Below are positions 48,507-57,705 of a stretch of 64,000 nt of DNA, in pieces. A program made the translations under genes and the position numbers. The DNA comes from Streptomyces caniscabiei (GTDB taxonomy: Bacteria; Actinomycetota; Actinomycetes; Streptomycetales; Streptomycetaceae). Location of the stretch: assembly GCF_014930365.1 (NCBI RefSeq), contig NZ_JABXWI010000016.1, positions 62,001-126,000 of the forward strand, written 5' to 3'. The notes under the pieces were generated by a model, which made no database searches, had not been told where the DNA came from, and saw only the letters and a program-made list of their open reading frames with translations. Position 1 is the first letter of the stretch. Each line of letters opens with the position of its first letter.

Positions 48507-50597
48507 ATGCGCACACTGCTCGTCGACAACCACGACTCCTTCACCTACAACCTCTTCCACCACCTGGCCGAACTCGGCGGCCGCGAACCGACCGTAGTCG
48601 AGAACGACGACCCGCACTGGCGGGCCGCCCACCTCGCGGCCTACGACGCCGTCGTCCTCTCGCCCGGCCCCGGACACCCGGGCCGCGCGGGCGACTTCGG
48701 CATCTGCCGCGAGATCGTCGACACCGCCCGCGTCCCCCTCCTGGGCGTGTGTCTGGGCCACCAGGGCATCGCCGTGGCGGGCGGGGGAGCGGTGGGCCGG
48801 GCACCGGAGCCGCGCCACGGCCGCGCCTCACCCGTCCTCCACACGGGCCGCGAACTCTTCGCCGGTCTGCCGCACCCCTTCGACGCCGTGCGGTACCACT
48901 CCCTCGCCGTCCACACCCTCCCCGCCGCCCTCGAAGCGACGGCCTGGACCCCCGACGGCACCCTCATGGGGCTGCGCCACCGGCACCGGCCCCTGTGGGG
49001 AGTGCAGTTCCACCCGGAGTCCATCGGCACGCCGTACGGCCGACGGCTCCTGCGCAACTTCCTGGAGCGGGGCGGCACTCCGCGCCGCAGGCCCGCGTCC
49101 GCACCCGCGGCGAAGCGGCCCGAGAAGTCACCACGAAGCCGACTGACCGTCCACACACGGCAGTTGACGACCCGTTGGCACGAGGAGGTGGTCTTCGAGG
49201 ACCTCTACGGGGCCGCCACCCACGCGTTCTGGCTCGACAGCAGCCGCACCGACGACGACCTCGGCCGCTTCTCCTTCATGGGTGACGGGTCCGGCCCGCT
49301 CGCGCGCGTAGCCACCGCCGACGTGCACAGCCGGACGGTCCGCGTCACCGCGCGGGACGGACTGCGGCTGGTCACGGGAGACTTCCTCGACTGGCTCGAC
49401 CAGGACCTGCGCTCGATTCGGGTCGACGCCCCGGACCTGCCCTTCGACTTCGCCCTCGGCTGGGTCGGCAGCCTGGGCTACGAGCTGGGGACGGAGTCCG
49501 GCGGCCGACCGACCCACCAGTCCGCCGAACCGGACGCGACCATGCTGTTCGCGGACCGCGCCGTGGCGTTCGACCACCACACCGGCACCACCCATCTGCT
49601 GGCCCTGGCGGAGGACGGCGCCACGTCGGCCGCGACCACCTGGCTCGACACGACCACCGCCCGCCTGACCCGCCTGGCGGGCCGGGAGCTCGCACCGGCG
49701 CCCGCCGCACCCGGGCGGCCCGCCCCGATCACCCTGCGCCACGACCGGGACGCCTACCTGGAACTGATCCGGCGCTGCCAGGAACAGATCGCCGCGGGCG
49801 AGTCGTACGAGATCTGCCTCACCAACATGGCCGAGGCACACGTCGCGCTGGACCCCTGGCAGGGCTACCGCCGACTGCGCCGGATCAGCCCCGGCGCCCA
49901 CGGCTCCCTGCTGCGGTTCGGCGACCTGTCCGTGCTGAGCAGCTCGCCGGAACGCTTCCTGCGGGTGAGGGCCGACGGCACGGCCGAGTCCAGACCCATC
50001 AAGGGCACCCGCCCACGCGGCAGCACCCCCGCCCACGACCGCGCCCTCGCCGAGGAACTGCGCGCGGACGAGAAGGAACGCGCCGAGAACCTGATGATCG
50101 TCGACCTGGTCCGCAACGACCTCGGCCGGGTGTGCGAGATCGGCTCCGTCACGGCGTCCGAGGTCTTCACCGTGGAGACCCACGCCACCGTGCACCAACT
50201 GGTCAGCACCGTACGCGGCACGCTGCGGGCGGACAGCGGCGCGGTCCACTGCGTGCGCGCGGCGTTCCCCGGCGGCTCCATGACCGGCGCCCCGAAGGAA
50301 CGGACCATGCGGATCATCGACGAACTGGAAGGCGGGGCACGCGGTGTCTACTCGGGCGCGATCGGCTACTTCTCCCTGCTCGGCACCGCGGACCTGTCCA
50401 TCGTGATCCGTACCGCCGTCGTCACACCGGACCGGGTGCGGTACGGCATCGGCGGGGCGATCACCGCGCTGTCGGACCCCGAGGCCGAGTTCGAGGAGAC
50501 GGCGGTGAAGGCCGCCCCGCTGCTCGCGCTGGTCGGCGGGGAGTTCCCCGGCCGACGGCCGGCGCTCACGGAGGCGGGCCTCACAGGTACGCCCTGA
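48507..50597 (+). CDS. pabAB: Aminodeoxychorismate synthase, PabA-PabB fusion
   Basis: 696 aa. Residues 1-190 are a class I glutamine amidotransferase with Cys82 (LLGVCLGHQG), His169 and Glu171 (GVQFHPES). Residues ~215-690 are a chorismate-utilising domain with SSSPERFLRV, PIKGTRPRG (Lys499, the aminodeoxychorismate-type residue where anthranilate synthases have Ala), FPGGSMTGAPK and YSGAIGYFS. The product is 4-amino-4-deoxychorismate, the precursor of p-aminobenzoate and folate or of p-aminophenylalanine-type units. With MetF, MetK and adenosine kinase nearby, folate/C1 supply is an attractive reading. No pabC lyase is seen. Its 3' end overlaps the convergent gene by 17 bp. Confidence 0.95.
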   Translation: MRTLLVDNHDSFTYNLFHHLAELGGREPTVVENDDPHWRAAHLAAYDAVVLSPGPGHPGRAGDFGICREIVDTARVPLLGVCLGHQGIAVAGGGAVGRAPEPRHGRASPVLHTGRELFAGLPHPFDAVRYHSLAVHTLPAALEATAWTPDGTLMGLRHRHRPLWGVQFHPESIGTPYGRRLLRNFLERGGTPRRRPASAPAAKRPEKSPRSRLTVHTRQLTTRWHEEVVFEDLYGAATHAFWLDSSRTDDDLGRFSFMGDGSGPLARVATADVHSRTVRVTARDGLRLVTGDFLDWLDQDLRSIRVDAPDLPFDFALGWVGSLGYELGTESGGRPTHQSAEPDATMLFADRAVAFDHHTGTTHLLALAEDGATSAATTWLDTTTARLTRLAGRELAPAPAAPGRPAPITLRHDRDAYLELIRRCQEQIAAGESYEICLTNMAEAHVALDPWQGYRRLRRISPGAHGSLLRFGDLSVLSSSPERFLRVRADGTAESRPIKGTRPRGSTPAHDRALAEELRADEKERAENLMIVDLVRNDLGRVCEIGSVTASEVFTVETHATVHQLVSTVRGTLRADSGAVHCVRAAFPGGSMTGAPKERTMRIIDELEGGARGVYSGAIGYFSLLGTADLSIVIRTAVVTPDRVRYGIGGAITALSDPEAEFEETAVKAAPLLALVGGEFPGRRPALTEAGLTGTP

Positions 50598-51750
50598 CGC
50601 ACGGCGCGTCCCGTACGGCGTCGACCAGTTCCGCACGGTCCCGCACCCGCTCCCGCAGCCGGAGCCGGTCCAGCTCCGCGCCCAGACGGGACAGGTCGAC
50701 GCCCCGTCGCCGCAGCGCGGAGAGCGTGTCGTGGGCCGCCGGTGCCTCCCCGGACAGGGAGTCGCCGCGCGGCCTCGCACGGCGGGCCGTCTCCGCCACG
50801 GCACGGGGAGACAGCAGATGGGTCGTCCGCCAGGCGACGATCTCCTCCACATGACGCACGCCGACGGCCCGCTCGCCCGGATCCACGTCGTCGCCCCACC
50901 TCGCGCCGGACCAGACGAGCCGCTGCGGGCGGGCGCCGGCGCCGCGCAGGGTGCGCCAGCGGCCGGAGTCGAGCTCGCGCTCATGGAGGTCGTAGGCGGC
51001 ACGGGCCAGCGCGAGTGCCGTGCGGCCGCGCGGACCGGCGGCCTCCCGCGGGTCGTCCGGTGCGCCGAGCCGCCGGTCCACCGCGGCCTCCACCGCCGCC
51101 ACGTCCAGTGCCGCCACACAGGCCCCCCGGACCGCGAGCCCGGCGCGGTGCGCCCGCTCCAGGCCCTCCCAGCCGGCATGGAGGACCGCCCCGTAGCGCT
51201 CCACCGAGTGCAGGGGAGCCACGTAGACCCCGATGCCCTCGGCCACGCACGCGCGCACCACGTCCAGCCCCGCGTCGGTCGCGGCGACGGTCACCAGCAG
51301 GTTCGGACGGTTGACCGCCAGGGCGAGGGCGCGCACCTCCTCCAACGCGGACGGGCCGTCGTCCGCCAGCCGCGCGTCGAGTTCCGCGCAGACCCAGCCG
51401 TCGAGGCCCTCGGCGGCCGCGTGCACGGGGGCGAGAACGTCGCACGCCCAGCGCGCGTCGTACGCGGACAGGGCGCGCACGATCACCTCCGGCGAGGCGC
51501 GGCGCCGGGCGAGGAGGCCCAGCTGTTCGAGGTACGCGTGGTGCCCGCGCCGCCGAAGCTCACGCGTCATCGCCGACGCGGACAGCACCACCCCGGTGAT
51601 GTACGCGTCGGTGACCCATGCCCGCAGCGAGCCGTCCGCCAGCTCGGGCCGGCCCACTCCCGCGAGCCACACGGACACCCCCTCCGCGGCGAGGCTCCGC
51701 AGCACCGAGCCGTCCCCGGGGACCTCGCCGACACGGCGTTCGTCTCCCAT
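50581..51750 (-). CDS. Transaldolase homologue lacking the Schiff-base lysine
   Basis: 389 aa from ATG 51750 (GGGAGA ahead; a GTG at 51786 overlapping the kinase stop is an alternative). The transaldolase frame is clear: LAAEGVSVWLAGVGRPEL, LSAYDARWACDVLAPVH, AYDLHERELDSGRW and RPQRLVWSGAR. Two catalytic signatures are changed: the usual GVTTNPTI is GVVLSASA, and the segment that normally reads VKIPxT is LLVTVAAT, putting Thr154 where Lys forms the Schiff base. It is therefore unlikely to act as a standard transaldolase and may be structural, regulatory or a new activity. Contrast the intact relative at 58.5 kb. Confidence 0.85.
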   Translation of the reverse strand: MGDERRVGEVPGDGSVLRSLAAEGVSVWLAGVGRPELADGSLRAWVTDAYITGVVLSASAMTRELRRRGHHAYLEQLGLLARRRASPEVIVRALSAYDARWACDVLAPVHAAAEGLDGWVCAELDARLADDGPSALEEVRALALAVNRPNLLVTVAATDAGLDVVRACVAEGIGVYVAPLHSVERYGAVLHAGWEGLERAHRAGLAVRGACVAALDVAAVEAAVDRRLGAPDDPREAAGPRGRTALALARAAYDLHERELDSGRWRTLRGAGARPQRLVWSGARWGDDVDPGERAVGVRHVEEIVAWRTTHLLSPRAVAETARRARPRGDSLSGEAPAAHDTLSALRRRGVDLSRLGAELDRLRLRERVRDRAELVDAVRDAPCVRAYL

Positions 51751-51782
51751 CGGGTCTCCCGTCGTCAGCGCGTCCACCGCGG

Positions 51783-52772
51783 TCACCGACAGACGGCCCG
51801 CGCCAGCCGGGGGGCCAGCAGCGCGCCGACCTCGTCGCCGTAGGTGTCCCTGACCCGCTCCAGCAGCTCCGTCGGCGACGCCGCGTAACTCTGCGGGCCG
51901 AGGGCCTCCGCCGCCGTCGTCGCCAGAGCACAGCCGAGGGGCACGGCAGCCCGCAGCGGCAGGCCCCAGCTCCGCGCGGCGAGGAAACCGGCCCGGAACG
52001 CGTCGCCCACGCCGGTGGGATCCACCACCCGCCTCGCCGGCACCGCGGGGAAGTGCCCCGGTGCCGCCCCGGCCGTGTCGATCCGGACGCCCTGGGCTCC
52101 CCGGGTGGTGATCCACGTCCCCGCCCGGGCCAACACCTCCTCGCGCGTCCAGCCGCTCAGCCTCAGCAGCAGGGCGGCCTCGTACTCGTTGGTGAAGAGC
52201 CATGCGGCGCCTTCGACGAGCCGGCGGACCTCGTCGCGGTCCAGGCGGGCGAGCTGCTGCGAGGGGTCCGCGGCGAAGGGGATCCCGAGCTCCCGGCACT
52301 GCTCGGTGTGGCGCAGCATCGCCGCCGGATCGTTCGGGGAGACGACGACGAGATCGAGTGCCCCGCCGCGGTCGGCCACCCGCGCGAGATCGATACGGGA
52401 GGCCTCGGCCATCGCCCCCGCGTAGAACGAGGCGATCTGGTTCTGGTCCGCGTCGGTCGTGCACATGAAGCGCGCGGTCTGGCGGGTGTCCGAGACATGG
52501 ACGTGACCGGTGTCGACGCCGTGCTCCTCCAGCAGGATCCCGTACTCGTCGAAGTCGGCCCCCACCGCGCCGACGAGAAGAGGCGTCAGTCCCAGCACGC
52601 CGAGACCGAACGCGATGTTGGCGGCGGCTCCGCCCCGGCGCACGTCGAGATCGTCGACGAGGAAGGAGAGCGACACCCGGTCGAGCCGGCCTTCGATCAA
52701 CTGGTCGGCGAACCTCCCGGGAAAGGTGGCCAGATGGTCGGTGGCGATGGAACCTGTGACGGCGATGCGCAT
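51783..52772 (-). CDS. Adenosine kinase (PfkB family)
   Basis: 329 aa. The start MRIAVTGSIATDHLATFPGR, RRGGAAANIAFGLGVLG, the segment FAADPSQQLARLDRDEV and the catalytic DPTGVGDAFRAG match actinobacterial adenosine kinases closely. It phosphorylates adenosine to AMP. After SAM-dependent methylation, S-adenosylhomocysteine is split to adenosine and homocysteine, so this kinase removes one product and pulls methylation forward. No SAH hydrolase gene is in the window; a chromosomal copy would be needed. The 5' end overlaps MetF by 76 bp and the 3' end touches the transaldolase homologue. Confidence 0.93.
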   Translation of the reverse strand: MRIAVTGSIATDHLATFPGRFADQLIEGRLDRVSLSFLVDDLDVRRGGAAANIAFGLGVLGLTPLLVGAVGADFDEYGILLEEHGVDTGHVHVSDTRQTARFMCTTDADQNQIASFYAGAMAEASRIDLARVADRGGALDLVVVSPNDPAAMLRHTEQCRELGIPFAADPSQQLARLDRDEVRRLVEGAAWLFTNEYEAALLLRLSGWTREEVLARAGTWITTRGAQGVRIDTAGAAPGHFPAVPARRVVDPTGVGDAFRAGFLAARSWGLPLRAAVPLGCALATTAAEALGPQSYAASPTELLERVRDTYGDEVGALLAPRLARAVCR

Positions 52773-53749
52773 CGTGTCGCTCTCCAGCCTTGCTCGGGGG
52801 CGGGTGGTCGGTGGGCGACCCGGACGGGCTCGACGTTCCGGTGGATCTCCAGGGTCGCGGTGGACTTGTTGAGGGTGATGTAGTGCAGCCCCGGCGCACC
52901 CTCGTCCAGCAGCCGTGAGGCCATCGCGGTGGCGTACGCGACCCCGATGCGACGGCCCTCGGCGGGGTCGCCGCGGGCGGCCTCCAGACGGTGGGCGAGG
53001 TCCTCGGGGAAGGCGGCGTCGCTGAGCGCGGCGAAGCGTCGGATCTGCCGGACGTCGGTGGCGGGCATGATCTCCGGGATGACCGGTACGTGGCAGCCCG
53101 CCGCCGTGAGGCGGTCCCGCAGACGCAGGTAGTCGTCGACGTGGAAGAACATCTGCGTGATCGCGTAGTCGGCGCCGGCCCGGCACTTGGCGACGAAGTG
53201 CCGGATGTCGCTCTCCCAGTCGGGGGAGCGGGGATGACGCTCGGGGAAGGCGGCCACGCCGACCGAGAAGTCCCCCAACGAGCGCACCAGTTCTACGAGT
53301 TGGCAGGCGTGGCGCAGGCCCTGGGGGTGGGGTACCCAGGGACCGCGCGGATCTCCGGGCGGGTCACCGCGCAGGACCAGGACGTCCCGCACGCCGGCGT
53401 CCGCGTACTGGCCGACGATGCGCCGCAGTTCGGCGACCGAGTGCCCGACGGCCGTCAGATGCGCGACCGGCCGCAGCGTGGTCTCGGCGGCGATCCGCCC
53501 CGTGACCTCGACGGTCCGTCGGCGGGACGAGCCGCCGGCGCCGTAGGTGACGGAGACGAACGCCGGCGACAGCGCCTCGACGCGGCGGATCGCCTCCCAC
53601 AGGGTGCGGGCGCCCGCTTCTGTCTTCGGAGGGAAGAACTCGAAGGAGAAGCTGGGCCGTTCGCGGTCGGCCGGGGCACCCGGGAGACGCGGGCCCGCTG
53701 TCCCGCTCCTCTCCAGGGTGCCCACCGCGGGCCGCGTCGCGCCGGTCAT
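52697..53749 (-). CDS. metF: Methylenetetrahydrofolate reductase
   Basis: 350 aa FAD-dependent TIM barrel: SFEFFPPKTE, FVSVTYGAGGS, HLTAVGHSVAELRRI, VLVLRGDPP, FPERHPRSPD, FVAKCRAGADYAITQMFF and PEIMPATDVRQIRRF are all family blocks. It reduces 5,10-methylene-THF to 5-methyl-THF for methionine synthesis. The ATG overlaps the metK stop by ATGA. Its last ~25 residues extend 76 bp into the adenosine kinase gene in another frame, beyond the conserved end LEIHRNVE, so the tail is probably a non-conserved read-through. Confidence 0.95.
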   Translation of the reverse strand: MTGATRPAVGTLERSGTAGPRLPGAPADRERPSFSFEFFPPKTEAGARTLWEAIRRVEALSPAFVSVTYGAGGSSRRRTVEVTGRIAAETTLRPVAHLTAVGHSVAELRRIVGQYADAGVRDVLVLRGDPPGDPRGPWVPHPQGLRHACQLVELVRSLGDFSVGVAAFPERHPRSPDWESDIRHFVAKCRAGADYAITQMFFHVDDYLRLRDRLTAAGCHVPVIPEIMPATDVRQIRRFAALSDAAFPEDLAHRLEAARGDPAEGRRIGVAYATAMASRLLDEGAPGLHYITLNKSTATLEIHRNVEPVRVAHRPPAPEQGWRATRCASPSQVPSPPTIWPPFPGGSPTS

Positions 53750-54975
53750 CGCGCGGGGAGGGCGTGGCGCCGGAGTTCGGCGGCCCGGTCGGTGCGTTCC
53801 CAGGTGAAGTCCGGGTGCGTACGGCCGAAGTGCCCGTACGTCGCCGTCCTCGAGTAGATCGGGCGCAGCAGGTCGAGGTCACGGACGAGGGCCGCCGGGC
53901 GGAGGTCGAAGACCTCGGTGATGGCGTGTTCGATGAGTTCGGTGTCGACGGTGTGGGTGCCGAAGGTCTCCACGAACAGACCGACCGGCCGGGCCTTGCC
54001 GATGGCGTAGGCGACCTGGACCTCGCAACGACGCGCCAGACCGGCCGCGACGACGTTCTTCGCCACCCAGCGCATCGCGTACGCCGCCGAACGGTCCACC
54101 TTGGAGGGGTCCTTGCCGGAGAAGGCGCCGCCGCCGTGGCGGGCCATGCCCCCGTACGTGTCGATGATGATCTTCCGCCCGGTCAGCCCCGCGTCCCCCA
54201 TGGGACCGCCGATCTCGAAACGGCCGGTCGGGTTCACCAGCAGCCGGTAGCCCTCGGTGTCCAGCTTGACGCCGTCGTCGGCGAGGCCGGCGAGGACGTG
54301 TTCCACGACGTGCTCCCGCAGGTCGGGGGCGAGCAGGGTGTCCAGGTCGATGTCGCGCGCGTGCTGTGAGGAGACGACGACGGTGTCGAGGCGGACCGGC
54401 CGGTCCCCGTCGTACTCGACGGTGACCTGGGTCTTGCCGTCCGGACGGAGGAAGGGCATCGTCCCGTCCTTCCTGACGTCGGCCAGCCGCCGCGACAGCC
54501 GGTGCGCGAGATGGATCGGCAGCGGCATCGACTCGGGGGTCTCGTCGGTCGCGTAGCCGAACATCAGGCCCTGGTCGCCGGCGCCCTGCGCGTCGAGCAG
54601 GCCGTCGTCGTCCGCGCCTCCGGCGCTTCCGACGCGTTTCTCGTACGCGGTGTCCACGCCCCGGGCGATGTCCGGCGACTGCGAACCGATCGACACCGAC
54701 ACCCCGCACGAGGCCCCGTCGAAGCCCTTCGCCGACGAGTCGTAGCCGATCTGGAGGATCTTCTCGCGCACGATCGCGGCGATCGGGGCGTACGCCCGGG
54801 TGGTCACCTCACCCGCCACATGGACGTGACCCGTGGTGATCAGTGTCTCCACGGCGACGCGCGACAGGGGGTCCTCGCGCAGCAGCGCGTCCAGGACGGC
54901 GTCGCTGATCTGGTCGGCGATCTTGTCGGGGTGGCCTTCGGTGACCGACTCCGACGTGAACAGACGGCGGGACAT
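53746..54975 (-). CDS. metK: S-adenosylmethionine synthetase
   Basis: 409 aa, typical length. N-terminal LFTSESVTEGHPDKIADQIS, signature GDQGLMFGYATDETPESMPL, MGDAGLTGRKIIIDTYGG and GGGAFSGKDPSKVDRSAAY are complete. It makes SAM from methionine and ATP. Streptomyces have a housekeeping metK, so a copy inside this locus suggests a dedicated SAM supply. It is the first gene of the metK-metF-adenosine kinase-transaldolase homologue run, all joined by overlaps, with GGAGAG ahead of the ATG. Confidence 0.98.
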   Translation of the reverse strand: MSRRLFTSESVTEGHPDKIADQISDAVLDALLREDPLSRVAVETLITTGHVHVAGEVTTRAYAPIAAIVREKILQIGYDSSAKGFDGASCGVSVSIGSQSPDIARGVDTAYEKRVGSAGGADDDGLLDAQGAGDQGLMFGYATDETPESMPLPIHLAHRLSRRLADVRKDGTMPFLRPDGKTQVTVEYDGDRPVRLDTVVVSSQHARDIDLDTLLAPDLREHVVEHVLAGLADDGVKLDTEGYRLLVNPTGRFEIGGPMGDAGLTGRKIIIDTYGGMARHGGGAFSGKDPSKVDRSAAYAMRWVAKNVVAAGLARRCEVQVAYAIGKARPVGLFVETFGTHTVDTELIEHAITEVFDLRPAALVRDLDLLRPIYSRTATYGHFGRTHPDFTWERTDRAAELRRHALPAR

Positions 54976-55029
54976 GGGCTCTCCTTCGGCAGCTGGGTGC
55001 GGGAGTCGCGCAGGGGGTCGGGCGGAGCT

Positions 55030-56535
55030 TCAGACGGGCTGGTTCTCCTCGCTCGGGTCGCGGGGCGGCCTGTCGTACGGCGCACTCGACCGCGACAGCG
55101 ACAGGCCGCTGGTCTCCGGCGCCCAGGCAACCGACACCAGCGCACCCACCAGGGACAGGGCGCAGCCGCAGAGCACCACGGCGCTCACTCCCCACTTCTC
55201 CAGCCCGAGGGGGACGAGGAAGGTGCCGACCGCGCCGCCGATGCGGCTGGTGGCGGCGGCGAAACCGATGCCGGTGGCCCGGATCTCGGTGGGGAAGACC
55301 TCGCTGGGGTAGACCGCCTGGAGCGTGCTGGACGCCGCGTGGAAGAGCGCGAAGACGGCGAAGCAGCCGGCGATCGCCCACTGCGGGCCGTGCGGCCACA
55401 GGCCCAGCGCCAGCAGGGCCGCGGCGGTCACGAGGAACGGGTGGACGAGCAGCGGCCTGCGGCCGACGCGGTCCATCAGCAGGACGCCGCTCACGCAGCC
55501 GAGCAGCAGGAAGAGGTTGAGCGCGACCTCGCCGGTGCCGTCGTCCCCCGCGCCGAGAGAGGCCAGCACCTGTGGGGCGAAGGTGGAGATGGCGAAGAAC
55601 GGGGTGATCTGGCAGAGCCAGAAGAGGCTGGTGAACGCGGTCATCCGCCGGTACGGGCGGGCGAACAGCGCCGCGAGGCCGGTGAGCGCGGCCGAGGTCC
55701 GGTCGGCCCCGGCCGGGGCCGCCTGCGGCTGATCGGCCGGCGTCCGGTGCGCCCCTTTCCCGTCGTGGTCCGTCCCGCTGTGGTCCGTCCCATGACGGCC
55801 CGTGCCGTCGTGGCCTCTGCTGTCGTGGCGCGTGCCGTCGTGCGGCGTTCCGAGCCATCGCCGGCTGATCGCGTCGGCCTCGGCGTACCGGCCCCTGCTC
55901 GCCAGCCAGTGCGGTGACTCGGGGGTCCCCAGCCGTGCGACCAGCACGACGAGCGAAGGTACGGCGCTGCTGGCGAGGATCCAGCGCCAGACGGTCGGAT
56001 CGGTGCTCCAGGACGCGAGGGTCATGCCGACGGCCGCCGCGAGCGTGTAGCCGACGTACCAGAACGCGATGAGCGAGGCCAGCAGCCGGCCCCGCCGCTC
56101 GGGTGGGGCGAACTCCGCGACGAGCGCCCCGGCGATGGCGTAGTCGGCGCCCACGGCGACACCCATGAGCAGCCGGACGGCGAAAAGCTGGAGGGCGTCG
56201 TCGACGGCGAGTTGGAGCACCGAGCCCACGAGGAAGACCAGCAGGTCGAAGAGGTACATCTTCTGGCGTCCGAACCTGTCGGTGAGCCGGCCGAAGACGA
56301 TCCCCCCGAAGAAGATGCCGACCAGGGTGGCGGCGCCGATGAGCCCGGTCTGCAACGAGGTGAGCGCGAGGTCGGCACGGGCGAGCGGCAGGGCGGTGCC
56401 CACGACACCGAGGATCCACCCGTCGCACACCTCGCCGCCCCCGGCACAGACCGCGACGCGGGTCTGGAAGCGGTGGACGCGGCGTTCCTCGGGGGTGGTC
56501 CGGGCGGTGGAGGCACGGGGACGGGCGGCCGGCAT
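55030..56535 (-). CDS. MFS transporter (sugar-porter-like) with His/Asp/Gly-rich loop
   Basis: 501 aa with 12 likely membrane segments in two halves. MFS signatures: FGRLTDRFGRQKMYL after segment 2, PPERRGRLLASL after 4, PESPHWLASRGRYAEA at the end of half one, LMDRVGRRPLL and PSEVFPTEIRATGIGF in half two. The central cytoplasmic loop (~residues 228-263) is a run of His, Asp, Gly and Thr (HDGTRHDSRGHDG and similar) coded by degenerate 12-18-bp repeats. Substrate unknown; either precursor uptake or product export. Confidence 0.9.
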   Translation of the reverse strand: MPAARPRASTARTTPEERRVHRFQTRVAVCAGGGEVCDGWILGVVGTALPLARADLALTSLQTGLIGAATLVGIFFGGIVFGRLTDRFGRQKMYLFDLLVFLVGSVLQLAVDDALQLFAVRLLMGVAVGADYAIAGALVAEFAPPERRGRLLASLIAFWYVGYTLAAAVGMTLASWSTDPTVWRWILASSAVPSLVVLVARLGTPESPHWLASRGRYAEADAISRRWLGTPHDGTRHDSRGHDGTGRHGTDHSGTDHDGKGAHRTPADQPQAAPAGADRTSAALTGLAALFARPYRRMTAFTSLFWLCQITPFFAISTFAPQVLASLGAGDDGTGEVALNLFLLLGCVSGVLLMDRVGRRPLLVHPFLVTAAALLALGLWPHGPQWAIAGCFAVFALFHAASSTLQAVYPSEVFPTEIRATGIGFAAATSRIGGAVGTFLVPLGLEKWGVSAVVLCGCALSLVGALVSVAWAPETSGLSLSRSSAPYDRPPRDPSEENQPV

Positions 56536-56614
56536 CGCTGACTCTTCTCTCGTGGGTGCGTCGGCTCTCTCGTGGGCGGACCGGCTCCTTCGCGGACGCG
56601 CGGCGGCTGTGGTG

Positions 56615-57487
56615 TCAGTGGCCGGCGACGAGATCCAGGGAGAGCCGCAGGTTCTGCGGGGGCCGCACGTCCAGCTCCGCGTTCTCGGTGAGCACGGCGG
56701 TCTGCAGCTCGCGCAGTTTGTGCGACGGCCCGATGCCCAACTCGTCGGCGAGATGGCGGCTCAGCAGGTGGAAGACCTCCAGGGCGTGCGCGGTGCGCCC
56801 GCACCGGTAGAGGGCGATCATGTACTGGGCGTGCAGGTTCTCGTGCAGCGGATACCGGGAGACGAGCAGCCCCAGTTCGGACAGCACCTGGTGGTGCAGA
56901 CCGAGCCGCAACTCGGCGTCCAGGCACTGTTCGAGGACCGTCATCCTGACGCCTTCGAGGCGGGCGACCTGTGCCTGGAGGTGCGGGCCGGCCTGGACGT
57001 CGGCGAGGGTGCGGCCGCGCCACAGCCCGAGCGCCGAGCGCAGGCAGGTCGCGAGGAGCACGTCGTCGTCGAAGGCCTGGGCGCGGCGGGCCCGCGCCAG
57101 ATGACTGTCCAGCGCGTGCAGGTCCAGGCAGCCCTGCGGCACGCGCAGCAGATAGCCCTGGTAGCACGTGGCGAGGACGCGCTTGGCGGCCTGCGCGGAA
57201 CCCACCGACGGCCACGCCGCGAGGGCCCGGCGCAGTTGGAAGACCCGGGTGTGCACGCTCTGCACCGCGCTGCGCGGTGAGTCGTCCCCCCACAGTTCCT
57301 GGACGCAGGTGTCGAGCGAGACCTGGTCGCCCGCGTGCAGGAGCAGCAGCGCGAGCAGCTGGCGCGTCTTGGGCGCGGACGGCAACCGGTCCCCGGTGTC
57401 GTACGGACCCCCGCCCGACGCGACGCGGGCCGGGGTGCGCACCGTCGAATCGGTCACGGAAAGCGGGCCGAGAACTCCGAACTCCAT
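56615..57487 (-). CDS. SARP-family transcriptional activator
   Basis: 290 aa from ATG 57487 with GAGAGGAA ahead. The N-terminal ~100 residues are an OmpR-type winged helix (MEFGVLGPLSV, KTRQLLALLLLHAGDQVS, LWGDDSPRSAVQSVHTRVFQLRRAL) and residues ~115-260 a bacterial transcriptional activator domain (HALDSHLARARRAQ, LWRGRTLADV, RYPLHENLHAQYMIALYRCGR). SARPs switch on individual secondary-metabolite clusters in Streptomyces. It is divergent from the HAD-transaldolase operon, whose promoter lies in the same ~200-bp gap, so it is the best candidate activator of that operon. Confidence 0.95.
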   Translation of the reverse strand: MEFGVLGPLSVTDSTVRTPARVASGGGPYDTGDRLPSAPKTRQLLALLLLHAGDQVSLDTCVQELWGDDSPRSAVQSVHTRVFQLRRALAAWPSVGSAQAAKRVLATCYQGYLLRVPQGCLDLHALDSHLARARRAQAFDDDVLLATCLRSALGLWRGRTLADVQAGPHLQAQVARLEGVRMTVLEQCLDAELRLGLHHQVLSELGLLVSRYPLHENLHAQYMIALYRCGRTAHALEVFHLLSRHLADELGIGPSHKLRELQTAVLTENAELDVRPPQNLRLSLDLVAGH

Positions 57488-57705
57488 AGGAATTCCTCTC
57501 GTGTCGAAGTCTCCGGTGCTCCCGAACGTAACTCGGACACCACAACGGCTCCACTTTCCGGCTCGAATCACCCAGGACTCTGTCAACCGCGCCCGTTTTC
57601 ACCCTCTTTGGTCGCCCTGATCTCCGTGATATCCGACGAGGAGTGAATCGTGAGGCGGCCGTGGTGCCCTGGGATTCGTCCGCATCTCGACGAAAGGCCC
57701 TGGCC

